Counted from the stretch's first letter, positions 7,740 through 17,134 are shown. The stretch: 64,000 nucleotides of DNA from Solirubrum sp044628455 (GCF_044628455.1 NZ_JBIYZW010000001.1:2294001-2358000); one strand, 5' to 3'. Notes: generated from the letters alone by a model not told the origin. Program-made: numbers and translations.

Positions 7740-7769
7740 CGCCTCCGCCTGCCACTCACAGCTTCCCAT

Positions 7770-8699
7770 ATGACGCCCCAGGTTAAAATCTTTTCCGGCA
7801 CCACCTCCCGCGAGCTGGCCGCCCGCATTGCCGCCGCCTACGGCACCGAGCTCGGCGACTGCAGCATCACCCGCTTCGCCGACTCCGAAATCGGGCCCTC
7901 CTTCAACGAGAGCGTGCGCGGCTGCGAGGTATTCCTGATTCAGAGCACCTTCCCGCCCGCCGACAACCTGATGGAGCTCATGCTGATGGTGGACGCGGCC
8001 AAGCGCGCCTCGGCCAAGCACGTGAACGTGGTGATGCCCTACTACGGCTACGCCCGGCAAGACCGCAAAGACAAGCCGCGGGTGAGCATCGGCGCCAAGG
8101 TGGTGGCCGACTTCGTGCAGAGCGTGGGCACCGACCGCCTGATGACCTGCGACCTGCACGCGGGCCAGATTCAGGGCTTCTTCGACATTCCGGTGGATCA
8201 TCTCGACGGCTCCACCGTGTCGGCGCCCTACATCAAGTCGCTGAACCTCGACAACCTGATCTTCGCCTCGCCCGACGTGGGCGGCGTGGTGCGCACCCGC
8301 GCCTTTGCTAAGAAGTTCGGCGCCGAAATCGTGGTGTGCGACAAGATGCGCCTGCGGGCCAACGAAATTGCCTCCATGCAGGTCATCGGCGACGTGACGG
8401 GCATGAACGTGGTGCTGGTCGACGACATCGTGGACACAGCCGGCACCATTTGCAAGGCGGCCGACCTACTGCTGGAGCGCGGCGCCCAGTCGGTGCGCGC
8501 CGTGGTTACCCACGCCGTGCTGAGTGGCCCGGCCCACGAGCGCATTCGCAACTCCTCGCTACAGGAGCTGATTGTGACCGACACGATTCCGCTGCGCCAG
8601 GAAAACGAGAAGATCCGGGTCATTTCGGTGGCCGACCTGTTTGCCCAGGCCATCCGCAACGTGGTTACCCACGAGAGCATCAGCTCGCTGTTTATCTAG
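7770..8699 (+). CDS. prs: Ribose-phosphate pyrophosphokinase (PRPP synthase)
   Basis: The enzyme has 309 residues, a normal length for a class I enzyme. It makes 5-phosphoribosyl 1-diphosphate from ribose 5-phosphate and ATP, feeding purine, pyrimidine, NAD and His/Trp synthesis. FADSEIGPSFNESVRGCEVFLIQST, YYGYARQDRK (ATP-site loop) and VLVDDIVDTAGTICKAA (the PRPP-binding loop) are all intact, together with TCDLHAGQIQGFFD. The start at 7770 (MTPQVKIFSG) is the family start; an upstream ATG in the same frame at 7545 would run through the tRNA gene and is rejected. It has its own promoter and terminator. Confidence 0.96.
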   Translation: MTPQVKIFSGTTSRELAARIAAAYGTELGDCSITRFADSEIGPSFNESVRGCEVFLIQSTFPPADNLMELMLMVDAAKRASAKHVNVVMPYYGYARQDRKDKPRVSIGAKVVADFVQSVGTDRLMTCDLHAGQIQGFFDIPVDHLDGSTVSAPYIKSLNLDNLIFASPDVGGVVRTRAFAKKFGAEIVVCDKMRLRANEIASMQVIGDVTGMNVVLVDDIVDTAGTICKAADLLLERGAQSVRAVVTHAVLSGPAHERIRNSSLQELIVTDTIPLRQENEKIRVISVADLFAQAIRNVVTHESISSLFI

Positions 8700-8720
8700 C
8701 CGGCTGGCTTGCTACCCCTG

Positions 8721-8757
8721 ACGGTCACCTCGAGCTTCGGCTGGGGGTGACCGTTTG
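8721..8757 (+). terminator. Terminator of prs
   Basis: ACGGTCACC (8721-8729) pairs with GGTGACCGT (8746-8754), followed by a short T-rich stretch. Confidence 0.75.
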
Positions 8758-8828
8758 CTTTGCGGCCGTGGCCGGGCAGGTTTCGGGTAGATAGTCGGCC
8801 CGGGCTTTTCAATCCCGGCGGAAGCGCG

Positions 8829-8836
8829 TACCTTTG
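8829..8836 (+). promoter_or_regulatory. -7 element upstream of L25
   Basis: TAccTTTG, about 80 bases before the L25 ATG, giving a leader of roughly 75 bases. Confidence 0.65.
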
Positions 8837-8916
8837 CGGCCCGCTCGGCCACGTGGGCCGGCGGAACACTTTCATTGCAAGGCTTTTTAAGCGGCCTTGC
8901 CTTTCACAACACCATT

Positions 8917-9489
8917 ATGAAAAGCCTCGAGATTGTAGGGTTTAAAAGAGCGAATCTCGGTAAGAAAGATGCCAAGGCCCTCCGCCTGAACTCGTACGTA
9001 CCGTGCGTGCTGTACGGCGGCGAAGAGCAAGTGCATTTTTCGGTACCGGCCATCCTGTTCCGCGAGCTGCTGTACACCCCCGAGGTGCACATCGTCGACC
9101 TGAACGTGGAAGGCACCATGTACCGGGCCATCGTGCAGGACGCCCAGTTCCACCCCGTGAACGAGATGCTGCTGCACGTTGACTTCCTGCTGCTGCAGGA
9201 AGGCAAAGAAGTGAAAATGGACATTCCCGTGCAGTTCGTGGGCGTTTCGCCGGGCGTGCTGGCCGGTGGCAAGCTGGTGAGCAAGCTGCGTAAGCTGAAA
9301 GTGAAAGCCACCGCCGAAAACCTGCCCGACTACGTGAAGGTGGACATTTCGGACCTGGCCCTGGGCAAGTCGATCAAGGTAAACAAGGTGCAGCCCGAGA
9401 ACTACACCATCCTGACCAACCCCCTGGCTCCCATTGCCACGGTAACCATCCCGCGTGCGCTGAAAGGCCAACTGCAGGCCGAGAAATAA
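8917..9489 (+). CDS. rplY: 50S ribosomal protein L25/general stress protein Ctc
   Basis: The protein has 190 residues, the long Ctc-type form: an N-terminal L25 domain that binds 5S rRNA (MKSLEIVGFKRANLGKKDAKALR, then VPCVLYGG, VHIVDLNVEGTMYRAIVQDAQFHPV) and a C-terminal TL5-like beta domain (PVQFVGVSPGVLAGGKLVSK, then LPDYVKVDISDLALGKSIKV). It is placed between prs and pth, the same order (prs-rplY/ctc-pth) found in many bacteria, which supports all three calls. The start at 8917 is chosen over the ATG at 8875 because the family begins at MKSLEI. Confidence 0.94.
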   Translation: MKSLEIVGFKRANLGKKDAKALRLNSYVPCVLYGGEEQVHFSVPAILFRELLYTPEVHIVDLNVEGTMYRAIVQDAQFHPVNEMLLHVDFLLLQEGKEVKMDIPVQFVGVSPGVLAGGKLVSKLRKLKVKATAENLPDYVKVDISDLALGKSIKVNKVQPENYTILTNPLAPIATVTIPRALKGQLQAEK

Positions 9490-9565
9490 TCACGGCTTCC
9501 GGCGAATTTCCTGGATTGCCCGGATGCCGCGGCTGATTCAGGAAAACGCCGCTGCCGCTGATACG

Positions 9566-9597
9566 AAAGGCCGCTCTGCTTGCAGGGCGGCCTTTTT
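9566..9597 (+). terminator. Terminator of L25
   Basis: AAAGGCCGC pairs with GCGGCCTTT (9587-9595) and runs into TTTTT. Confidence 0.85.
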
Positions 9598-9611
9598 CGT
9601 GCCTGTTTAGG

Positions 9612-9619
9612 TAGTTTTG
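9612..9619 (+). promoter_or_regulatory. -7 element upstream of pth
   Basis: TAgtTTTG, about 100 bases before the pth ATG and immediately after the L25 terminator. Confidence 0.65.
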
Positions 9620-9721
9620 CTGCGCGGCCCGATTCGGATGCCGGACAATCAACCGTCTGCCCCATCCGCGAACCACCGGAGGGCGCAAGCCCAATCCGAC
9701 AAATCCGCACAAATCCCTGAT

Positions 9722-10285
9722 ATGAAATTCCTGATCCTGGGGCTGGGCAACATCGGCCCCGAGTACGCCGACACGCGCCACAACATTGGCTTCATGGTGC
9801 TCGACTACCTGGCGCAGAAGCACGAGGCGCGGTTTGAAATCGGCCGCCACGCCTTCGTCACCGAAATCAAGCACAAGGGCAAAACCTACGTGCTGGTGAA
9901 GCCCACCACCTACATGAATCTGAGTGGCAAGGCCACCGCCCACTACCTCAGCGCGCTGAAGCTGGAGAGAGAGCAGCTACTGGTGGTGACCGACGATTTG
10001 GCCCTGCCCTACGGCAAGCTGCGCCTGAAAGGCCGCGGCTCGGCCGGCGGGCACAACGGCCTCAAGCACATCCAGGAAACCCTGGGCACCGACGAATACC
10101 CCCGCCTGCGCTTCGGCGTGGACGCCAACTTCTCGAAGGGCCGGCAGGTGGACTACGTGCTGGAGCCCTTCAACGAGGACGAGCGGATTGATTTGCCGCT
10201 GCGCATCGAAAAGGCCGCCGAAGCCGTGCTGGCCTTCGGCACGCTGGGCCTAGAGCGTACCATGAACTTCTACAACACGAAGTAG
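9722..10285 (+). CDS. pth: Peptidyl-tRNA hydrolase
   Basis: The enzyme has 187 residues, the standard length. It releases tRNA from dropped-off peptidyl-tRNA in the cytoplasm. The N-terminus LILGLGNIGPEYADTRHNIGF holds Asn10 and the catalytic His20; KPTTYMNLSGKA, VTDDLALPYGKLRLKGRGSAGGHNGLKH are the other conserved blocks, with the catalytic Asp in VTDD. The ATG at 9722 is the family start; an upstream in-frame ATG at 9617 falls inside the promoter. A perfect 16-base-pair hairpin ends the gene. Confidence 0.96.
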   Translation: MKFLILGLGNIGPEYADTRHNIGFMVLDYLAQKHEARFEIGRHAFVTEIKHKGKTYVLVKPTTYMNLSGKATAHYLSALKLEREQLLVVTDDLALPYGKLRLKGRGSAGGHNGLKHIQETLGTDEYPRLRFGVDANFSKGRQVDYVLEPFNEDERIDLPLRIEKAAEAVLAFGTLGLERTMNFYNTK

Positions 10286-10307
10286 CGCGGCTATTTCCCA
10301 CCACTCA

Positions 10308-10366
10308 TACCCAGTCAGCCCCGCCCTACCAGCTAAAATTGCCGGTGGAGCGGGGCTGACTGGGTA
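10308..10366. terminator. Bidirectional terminator between pth and the T9SS gene
   Basis: TACCCAGTCAGCCCCG (10308-10323) and CGGGGCTGACTGGGTA (10351-10366) form a perfect 16-base-pair stem. It lies between two convergent genes. Confidence 0.85.
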
Positions 10367-10392
10367 CGAACACCAGCCCTTTGTTTGGCCGC

Positions 10393-11745
10393 TCAGCGCA
10401 CCACTTGCTGGCGCGCTATTCCGGCAGCCGTGCGCAGTTCCAGGGTGTACACGCCCGCTGGGTGCTGGCTCAAGTCCAGGCTCTCAGTGCCGGGCAGCGA
10501 GGGAGCGGGCTGGCGGTGCACCAGGCGGCCGAGGGCATCGGTCACGCGCAATTCGCCGGTAGCGGATGAGGCATTCAGTTGCACCGTGAAGCGGCCGTCG
10601 GCGCTGGGGTTAGGGTACGCCTGCAGCGCGCCGGGGGCCAGCGCGGCGCTAGCCCGGGCAGCCAGCACAAAGGTCTGGTAGCCCGAGAAATTATCCAGGG
10701 CAGCGTATTGCAAGCCCGCACCGTTGCTGTCGACGCGCACGATGCGGCGGCGTACGGTCCCGTCGGGATGGTAGTACAGGTTGAGCGCTACCTCAAATAC
10801 GGTTCCCCAGCTTGTGCCGGTCCAGTCCTCTGTTTTGTCTCCGGTCAGGCTCCCCTGAGCATCATAAGTAACCGTGTGGCGCTGCGCATTTACCCAGTTG
10901 CCCGCCAGCCGCTCTTCCACCATCTGTACTTCATGGGTGGCGGTGTACGTGCCCGTTAGCCGCGTTACCAATTCCCACCGGTTGTTATCCCATACTTGGG
11001 CCTGAGCGCTGCTCATCAGCTTCCGGCCGAAGTCGTACCACACCACGTTGAGCTGCCGTTCCCAGTTGGTCCACTGCCCGCCGGCGCTGGGCCGTTGGAT
11101 GATCAGCTCCGCCCATTCCCCGCTCGGCGCCAACCCGTGGAAGAGGTAACGCACCGAATCGACAAAAGCCCCCGTGCCGGGCCGGTAGTGTTGCAGCGTT
11201 TGCTCGGTGAGGTGGCCGGCAGCGTTGTACACGTTTTGGTAGCGGATGCCATCGAAGGTGTACCAGGTACCCGAGGCGTTATAAAACTGGTACAGCTCCT
11301 GCGTGAGCTGCCGCCGGGTGTCGTAGCTGAATTGGTTGCGGGTGCCGTAGTTCCAGGTACCGGTGAAGTTGACTTCGGTGAGGGTCTCGGTCACCTGGTC
11401 GGCCGCATTATAGGTGGTAGCCATGCGACTGAAGGCCCGGCCACTGGCCGAGTCGGCCACTTCCTGCAAAATTTCGCGCCCCCGGCCGTCGTAGGTAAAA
11501 CGGGTACGGGCCGGCTTGACCCAGGCCTGCGCCAGGGAGTCGTAGCCGTACGATACCACTTGGCCGGGGCGCTGCACGGAGGAGCTGATGGTGCGGGCAG
11601 CCGCAGACTGCGGCCGGGCTTGCAGCAGCTCTGTAGGGGAAGTCGGCCGCAGTTGCTCAAACGGACGATGCTGGGCAGTAGCGGCGGGCAGCCAGCCGCT
11701 AACGGCACCGAAAAGAGCCGCGGCTGCGAGGGTAAACTTCAACAT
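10393..11745 (-). CDS. Secreted repeat protein with T9SS type A sorting domain
   Basis: The protein has 450 residues. A signal peptide ends at about residue 25 (LPAATAQ). The middle is built of loosely repeated units of about 40-50 residues with a YDxxGR / YNAAGQ / WxNxxR pattern (for example TYDGRGREILQ, TYNAADQVTE, SYDTRRQLTQ, VYNAAGHLTEQ), rich in Trp, Tyr and Thr, resembling YD-type beta repeats. The last 75 residues (from LQAYPNPSADGRF to YTLELRT) are a T9SS type A C-terminal domain, so the protein should be exported through the Sec system and then T9SS to the surface or medium. No catalytic motif is seen. The ATG at 11745 is chosen for the signal peptide; its -7 element lies upstream. 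Confidence 0.85.
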   Translation of the reverse strand: MLKFTLAAAALFGAVSGWLPAATAQHRPFEQLRPTSPTELLQARPQSAAARTISSSVQRPGQVVSYGYDSLAQAWVKPARTRFTYDGRGREILQEVADSASGRAFSRMATTYNAADQVTETLTEVNFTGTWNYGTRNQFSYDTRRQLTQELYQFYNASGTWYTFDGIRYQNVYNAAGHLTEQTLQHYRPGTGAFVDSVRYLFHGLAPSGEWAELIIQRPSAGGQWTNWERQLNVVWYDFGRKLMSSAQAQVWDNNRWELVTRLTGTYTATHEVQMVEERLAGNWVNAQRHTVTYDAQGSLTGDKTEDWTGTSWGTVFEVALNLYYHPDGTVRRRIVRVDSNGAGLQYAALDNFSGYQTFVLAARASAALAPGALQAYPNPSADGRFTVQLNASSATGELRVTDALGRLVHRQPAPSLPGTESLDLSQHPAGVYTLELRTAAGIARQQVVR

Positions 11746-11785
11746 CAAGAAAAGAAAGAAAGCGGTGCCACATGAGGAGACGCCG

Positions 11786-11793
11786 CAAAGGTA
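11786..11793 (-). promoter_or_regulatory. -7 element of the T9SS gene
   Basis: TAccTTTG on the minus strand, about 40 bases upstream of the ATG at 11745. Confidence 0.7.
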
Positions 11794-11895
11794 GCAGCAG
11801 CTTTCCCGGGCTGGAACCACTTGAAACCGGGATTTTGCTTCTCCTGGTAAACCAGTATTTTCTTCTGCTGCGGCCCATCATGCGGCCCCCGGCCG

Positions 11896-11903
11896 TAAGT
11901 TTG
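11896..11903 (+). promoter_or_regulatory. -7 element of the TPR histidine kinase
   Basis: TAagTTTG, 27 bases upstream of the ATG at 11931. It supports that start rather than the upstream in-frame ATG at 11772. Confidence 0.7.
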
Positions 11904-11930
11904 GAGCCCTGTCATTCTCTTCTCCCCTCG

Positions 11931-13892
11931 ATGCTGACGCGGCTTTGTCTTTCGCTTTTCCTGATGCTCAGCCCGGCGCTGCCCGCTCAGCCGGCGCCAG
12001 CTGCGGTGACCGATACAGCCCAGGCCCGCCGCTACCTGCGCCAGGCGGCTAGCCTAATCGCCCGAGCCGACACCGGCCAAGCCAGAGACTTCTTGACAGC
12101 CGCGCAGCGGTACAGCGAGCGGGAAAACTTCCCCGAAGGTCTGGCCCAGGCACAGCTGCTGCGCGGCAATTTGCACTTCACCGCCCAGCAGTACCCGGCG
12201 GCGCTGGCTGCCTACGACCAGGCCGCAGAGCTGCTGGGCCGCCTGCCCCGGTCGCAGCGGCTCAATGGTCTGGGCCTGGCGGCGCTGGGGTCGGGCGAGG
12301 CGCTGTTCTACCAAGGCCAGATGGAAGCCGGCATGAAGCGCTTTTTCCAGGGCGTGAACTACCTGCAGGCAGCCGGCAATTATCCCAAACTGCTGGCCTG
12401 CTACCTCAACATTGCCTCCTACTACCACGACCTAAACCAGCCCGACAAAGCCCGGCGCTACATCACGCGGGCACTGGCCCTGCGCCCGCAGCTACCCGAC
12501 CAGCGCGGGCTACTGCCAGCCTACAACCTGCTGGCTATGCTACACATTCGGGCCCACAACTTTGGCGACGCCGCCCAGGCCCTGGCGCGGGGCCGGGCCG
12601 TGCGCGCCACTTCCCCCTACGACGTAGCCGAGCAACACCGCATCGAAGGCATTTACTACTTCGAAACCCAGGATTTTGCGGCGGCTGACCAGCACTTTCG
12701 CGCCGCCCTGCGCTACCTCGAACCGCAGGGCAACCCTGTGCACTTGGCGCAACTGTACTTTGCCCTGGCCCGCACCGCACAACGACGCCAGGATTACGCC
12801 GCGGCCCAGCGCTACTACCTGCGCAGCGAGCAGCAGGCCCGCGCGGGCCGCGCCGCCCAGCAGCGCTATTTTACCCTACGGGCCCTGGCTGAGCTAGCCG
12901 AGCAGCAAGGCCAGACGGCTACTGCTCTGACTTACTTCAAACGCTACAAAGCCGCCGAAGACAGCACTCAGGAGAGCACCACCAAGCAGGCCATCAGCCG
13001 CATCGAAAGCCAGTACCAGGTGCAGCAGAAAGAGCAACAAATCCTGACTTTGCGCCAAACCCAGCGGGCCCAAGCGGCTGAGTTGCGCCGCCAGCAAACC
13101 GTGAACCGGGGCGCCGGAGCCGTGTTGCTGGCCTTGCTGTGCGCCGGGGTGCTGGGGTTTACCACCCTGCGCAGCCGGCAGAAAATCGGCCGCCAGCAGC
13201 AGCTGCTGCAGGCCCAGAAAATTCAGGAGCTGCAGCAGGAGCGGCAGCTGCTGGCCTCCGAAGCCATGCTGCGCGGGCAGGAAGAAGAACGCAGCCGCCT
13301 GGCCCGCGACCTGCACGACGGGCTGGGCGGGATGCTTTCTTCGGTGAAATACTACCTGGGCTCGGTGCGTAGTGCCGTGGTGCTGCCCGAGCCCAGTGCC
13401 CAGCTGTTTACCCGCTCCCTGGAACAGCTCGACGGCTCCATCAGCGAATTGCGCCGCGTGGCCCGCGACATGATGCCCGAGGCCCTGCTACATTTTGGTC
13501 TGACCACCGCTCTGCAGGATGTGTGCGACCAGCTCGGCCAGTCCCGGCCATTGCGCGTGCAGCTCCAAACCTTTGGCCTCACTGCCGAGCGGCTGCCCCA
13601 GCGCACCGAGCTGGTGGTGTTTCGGCTGGTACAGGAGCTGCTCAACAACGTGGTGAAGCACGCCGACGCCCAATCGGTGCTGGTGCAGCTCAGCCGCACC
13701 GACGACCAGCTGCAGCTAGTGGTGGAGGACGACGGCCGCGGCTTCGATTCGGCGGCCAGCCACCGCGGCGTGGGTTTGCGCAGCATGCAGGCCCGGGTAG
13801 ACTACCTGCGCGGCGCCCTCGATATCCAGACCGCGCCCGGCCAAGGCACGGCCATTACCATTGACGTACCCCTGGCAGCTCCCGCGGCCTAG
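11931..13892 (+). CDS. TPR sensor histidine kinase, NarX/DesK type (HisKA_3)
   Basis: The protein has 653 residues. A signal peptide (about 1-22) is followed by a periplasmic array of about six to seven TPRs (about 40-370). Then come a short coiled coil, one transmembrane helix (near 400: AGAVLLALLCAGVLGFTTL), a coiled-coil linker (415-450) and the HisKA_3 dimerisation domain with phospho-acceptor His462 in LARDLHDGLGGML. The HATPase_c domain has the N box QELLNNVVKHA, then VEDDGRGFD and GVGLRSMQARVDYL. This TPR-kinase layout is common in Bacteroidota. The next gene is a matching NarL-type regulator 44 bases away, so the two form a two-component system. The signal sensed is unknown. Confidence 0.92.
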   Translation: MLTRLCLSLFLMLSPALPAQPAPAAVTDTAQARRYLRQAASLIARADTGQARDFLTAAQRYSERENFPEGLAQAQLLRGNLHFTAQQYPAALAAYDQAAELLGRLPRSQRLNGLGLAALGSGEALFYQGQMEAGMKRFFQGVNYLQAAGNYPKLLACYLNIASYYHDLNQPDKARRYITRALALRPQLPDQRGLLPAYNLLAMLHIRAHNFGDAAQALARGRAVRATSPYDVAEQHRIEGIYYFETQDFAAADQHFRAALRYLEPQGNPVHLAQLYFALARTAQRRQDYAAAQRYYLRSEQQARAGRAAQQRYFTLRALAELAEQQGQTATALTYFKRYKAAEDSTQESTTKQAISRIESQYQVQQKEQQILTLRQTQRAQAAELRRQQTVNRGAGAVLLALLCAGVLGFTTLRSRQKIGRQQQLLQAQKIQELQQERQLLASEAMLRGQEEERSRLARDLHDGLGGMLSSVKYYLGSVRSAVVLPEPSAQLFTRSLEQLDGSISELRRVARDMMPEALLHFGLTTALQDVCDQLGQSRPLRVQLQTFGLTAERLPQRTELVVFRLVQELLNNVVKHADAQSVLVQLSRTDDQLQLVVEDDGRGFDSAASHRGVGLRSMQARVDYLRGALDIQTAPGQGTAITIDVPLAAPAA

Positions 13893-13936
13893 CGCGGGTG
13901 CTCTGCCTGTTTTCGTTCGCCCCTCCCCGATCCGCC

Positions 13937-14557
13937 ATGAGTATTATTCGCGTTCTGCTCGTCGACGACCACCGCATGGTGCTGGAAGGCTTGCGCGTGC
14001 TGCTTGAGCCCCTGCCGGGGCTGCAGGTGGTGGGCGCCGCCGCCACTGCTGCCGAAGCTTTAAGCGCCGCGCAGGCCACCATGCCCGATGTGGTACTGCT
14101 CGATATCAACCTGCCCGATGGCAGCGGCATCGACGTGTGCCGGCAGCTGGTACAGGAACACGCGGGTCTCAAAGTCATTGCCCTGACCACGCTCAACGAG
14201 CGCAGCTACCTCACGCGCATGGTACAGGCCGGGGCGGCCGGATACTTGCTCAAAAACGCTCTGCCCGAAGAACTGGCGGCGGCCATTGCGCGGGTGCACG
14301 CGGGCAAGCGGTTTTTCAGCGACGAAATGCAGGAGTTGCTGCTCCAGCCCGCTCCGCCCCCCGGTCCGGTACTTACGCGCCGCGAAAAGGAAGTCCTGGC
14401 CTTCATTGCTGAAGGGCTTACCAGCCAAGCCATTGCCGATAAGCTTTTCCTGAGCCTGCTCACGGTAGAGTCGCACCGGCGCAACCTGCTCACCAAGTTC
14501 GAGGTGAGCAACAGCGCCGCCCTCATTCGCGCCGCGGCCCAGTTGCATTTGGTGTAA
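13937..14557 (+). CDS. NarL/FixJ-family response regulator
   Basis: The protein has 206 residues. The receiver domain (1-120) has the acidic pair Asp10/Asp11 and the phospho-acceptor Asp56 in VVLLDINLPDG, with conserved Thr and Lys in ALTT and YLLKNA. The C-terminal LuxR-type helix-turn-helix (about 143-200) contains LTRREKEVLAFIAEGLTSQAIADKL and TVESHRRNLLTKF. It is the expected partner of the upstream kinase, and should bind DNA as a phosphorylated dimer. The ATG at 13937 is chosen because MSIIRVLLVDDH is the family start. Confidence 0.93.
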   Translation: MSIIRVLLVDDHRMVLEGLRVLLEPLPGLQVVGAAATAAEALSAAQATMPDVVLLDINLPDGSGIDVCRQLVQEHAGLKVIALTTLNERSYLTRMVQAGAAGYLLKNALPEELAAAIARVHAGKRFFSDEMQELLLQPAPPPGPVLTRREKEVLAFIAEGLTSQAIADKLFLSLLTVESHRRNLLTKFEVSNSAALIRAAAQLHLV

Positions 14558-14697
14558 CACCCAAGCCTGTCAAAAGCAACGCGGGGAATAGCAGTAGGCC
14601 GGGAGGCTTAAAATACTGGTTTTCGGGGATTGTCGGCCGCAGCCGAGTCCGGCACCTTTGCCAGCGCTCCGCTCCTAATTATGCCGGGCTTATCCCA

Positions 14698-14943
14698 ATG
14701 ACCGCCATTTTGTTTCGCTTTGCGCTCTGGTGCGCCACCGGTTTGCTTGTCATCGGGCTGGGGGTTGGGCTTTTCTTGGCCGGTCCGGGCAACCTCACCC
14801 CGCAGTTTCTGGCCGTTCCCGTCCCTAAAGCCACGGCTCAACCCAGCGCCCCCATTACCTTGGTGCCTCTTGGCCCCTGGAGCCCGTGGCCGCCGACGGC
14901 AAGCGCGCCCATTCAAGCAGCGGCTTCCGTCGACAGCCCGTAA
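14698..14943 (+). CDS. Small single-pass membrane protein, unknown
   Basis: An 81-residue frame with one strong hydrophobic helix (about 5-30) followed by a Pro/Ala/Thr-rich tail. A CAccTTTG sequence at about 14650, close to the -7 consensus, lies upstream. It converges on metG with an 11-base gap. I recognise no family. The helix and the tidy fit between neighbours support a real gene, but high-GC chance frames are common here. Confidence 0.4.
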   Translation: MTAILFRFALWCATGLLVIGLGVGLFLAGPGNLTPQFLAVPVPKATAQPSAPITLVPLGPWSPWPPTASAPIQAAASVDSP

Positions 14944-14953
14944 TCAGGTTGCC

Positions 14954-16999
14954 CTAGGCCACGAAGCTTCCGGGGCGCACCGGCTGGCCCGGCTGCATGA
15001 GTTGCAACGAACCGTCGGCGTTTTCGGCCAGCAGCAGCATGCCTTGGCTTTCGATGCCCTTGATTTCGCGCGGGGCCAGATTCAGCAGCACCAACACTTG
15101 CTGACCAATCAAGGCTTCGGGAATGAAGTGCTCGGCAATGCCCGACACGATGGTGCGCTGGTCGAGGCCAGTGTCCACGGTCAGCTTCAGCAGCTTTTTG
15201 GTCTTGGCTACTTTCTCGGCGGCCAGAATGGTGCCCACGCGCAAATCCATGCGGCCGAACTCATCGAACGACACGTTGTCCTTGGCCGGCGCGGCCACGG
15301 CGGCGGCCAGCTGGTTGGCTTTCTTGGTGTCGAGCAGCTTCTGCACCTGAGCTTCCACGGTGGCGTCTTCCACTTTCTCAAACAGCAGGAAAGCCTCGCC
15401 CAGTTGGTGGCCTTCGGGCAGCAGCGTGGCACGGCCGGCCTCGCCCCAGGCTACTCGCTCGGTGCGCAGCATGGTGGCCAGCTTCCCAGCCGACTCGGGC
15501 AGGAAGGGCTCCAGCAGCGTGGCCAACGCGGCCGTAAGCTGCAGGCTCACGTGCAGGATGCTGCTCACCCGGGTGGGGTCGGTTTTGATGAGCTTCCAGG
15601 GCTCGGTGTCAGCCAAGTACTTGTTGCCGAGTCGGGCCAGGTTCAATACTTCGGCCAGGGCGTCGCGGAAGCGGTACTGCTCGATGAGGTCGGCAATGCG
15701 CTGCGGAAACTCGGCGAGCTGGCGCAGCACGTCTTCGTCCAACTCATCCAAGGGGCCGGCTTCGGGTACGCGGCCTTCGAAAAACTTGTGGGTGAGCACC
15801 ACGGCGCGGTTCACGAAGTTGCCGAGCGTGGCCAGCAGCTCGTTGTTGTTGCGGGCCTGGTAATCTTTCCAGGTAAAGTCGTTGTCCTTGGTTTCGGGGG
15901 CGTTGGCGCAGAGCACGTAGCGCAGCACGTCGGCCTTGCCGGGGAAGTCCTGCAGGTACTCGTGCAGCCACACGGCCCAGTTGCGCGAGGTCGAAATCTT
16001 GTCGCCTTCCAGGTTCAGAAACTCGTTGGCGGGCACGTTGTCGGGCAAAATAAACTCGCCGTGGGCCTTGAGCATCGCCGGGAAGATGATGCAGTGGAAC
16101 ACGATGTTGTCTTTGCCGATGAAGTGCAGCAGCTTGGTTTCAGGGTCCTGCCAGTAGGGCTTCCAGGCGTCGTCGGGCAGCAAATCCTTGGTAGCCGAGA
16201 TGTAGCCGATGGGCGCGTCGAACCACACGTAGAGCACCTTGCCGTCGGCGCCGGCCACCGGCACGGGCACGCCCCAGTCCAGGTCGCGGGTCACGGCGCG
16301 CGGGTGCAGACCCTGGTCAATCCACGACTTGCACTGGCCGTACACGTTGGTTTTCCAGTCCTGCTTGTGGCCTTCGATGATCCACTCGCGCAGCCAGGGC
16401 TCGTACTGGTCGAGCGGCAGGTACCAATGCTTGGTTTCGCGCAGCACCGGCTTGTTGCCCGAGAGCATGGAGCGCGGGTTGATCAGTTCCGTCGGGCTCA
16501 GGCTGGAGCCGCATTTCTCGCACTGGTCGCCGTAAGCGTTTTCGTTGGCGCAGGTGGGGCAGGTACCCACGATGTAGCGGTCGGCCAGAAATTGGTCGGC
16601 CTGCTCGTCGTAGTACTGCTGCGACACTTGCTCGGTGAACTGCCCGGCCTCGTAGAGCTTGCGGAAGAAGTCGGAGGCCGTTTTATGATGGGTTTCGTTG
16701 GAGGTGCGCGAGTAGATGTCGAACGACACGCCGAAATCATGGAACGAGTCGCGGATGATGGCGTGGTACTTGTCGACCACCTGCTGGGGCGTGATGCCTT
16801 CCTTCTGGGCCCGGATGGTAATGGGCACGCCGTGCTCGTCGGAGCCGCAGATAAACTTCACGTCGCGGCCCTGGGCGCGCAGGTAGCGCACGTAGATATC
16901 GGCGGGCAGGTATACGCCGGCCAGGTGGCCGATGTGCACGGGGCCGTTGGCGTAGGGCAGCGCGGCCGTGACGGTATAACGCTTGGGAAGAGCTTGCAT
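14954..16999 (-). CDS. metG: Methionyl-tRNA synthetase
   Basis: The enzyme has 681 residues, the long form with a C-terminal tRNA-binding domain. The class I signature HIGH is at 22-25 (PVHIGHLAGVY), and the KMSKS-type loop is KISTS starting at Lys334. The zinc-binding insert CPTCANENAYGDQCEKCGSS has two CxxC pairs. The C-terminal EMAP/Trbp111-like domain (about 580-681) begins FDEFGRMDLRVGTI. It charges tRNA-Met for initiation and elongation. MQALPKRYTVTAALPYANG from 16999 is the family start; the ATG at 17062 adds an unrelated tail. Confidence 0.96.
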   Translation of the reverse strand: MQALPKRYTVTAALPYANGPVHIGHLAGVYLPADIYVRYLRAQGRDVKFICGSDEHGVPITIRAQKEGITPQQVVDKYHAIIRDSFHDFGVSFDIYSRTSNETHHKTASDFFRKLYEAGQFTEQVSQQYYDEQADQFLADRYIVGTCPTCANENAYGDQCEKCGSSLSPTELINPRSMLSGNKPVLRETKHWYLPLDQYEPWLREWIIEGHKQDWKTNVYGQCKSWIDQGLHPRAVTRDLDWGVPVPVAGADGKVLYVWFDAPIGYISATKDLLPDDAWKPYWQDPETKLLHFIGKDNIVFHCIIFPAMLKAHGEFILPDNVPANEFLNLEGDKISTSRNWAVWLHEYLQDFPGKADVLRYVLCANAPETKDNDFTWKDYQARNNNELLATLGNFVNRAVVLTHKFFEGRVPEAGPLDELDEDVLRQLAEFPQRIADLIEQYRFRDALAEVLNLARLGNKYLADTEPWKLIKTDPTRVSSILHVSLQLTAALATLLEPFLPESAGKLATMLRTERVAWGEAGRATLLPEGHQLGEAFLLFEKVEDATVEAQVQKLLDTKKANQLAAAVAAPAKDNVSFDEFGRMDLRVGTILAAEKVAKTKKLLKLTVDTGLDQRTIVSGIAEHFIPEALIGQQVLVLLNLAPREIKGIESQGMLLLAENADGSLQLMQPGQPVRPGSFVA

Positions 17000-17134
17000 G
17001 GGTACAGGAAAAACCGCGCAGCCACCGGGCCGGCGCGGAGTCAGATACAAAGGGAGGCGCAAAGAAACGGCGAAAAGCGCAGACGCGGTGCGCCCGGCTG
17101 CGTATCAGGCAGCAGCATCCGGAGCGCCGAATGT

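Noticed and set aside
7545..7769. N-terminal extension of prs
   Set aside because: It overlaps the tRNA-Gln gene and its terminator; the family start is at 7770 after a -7 element.
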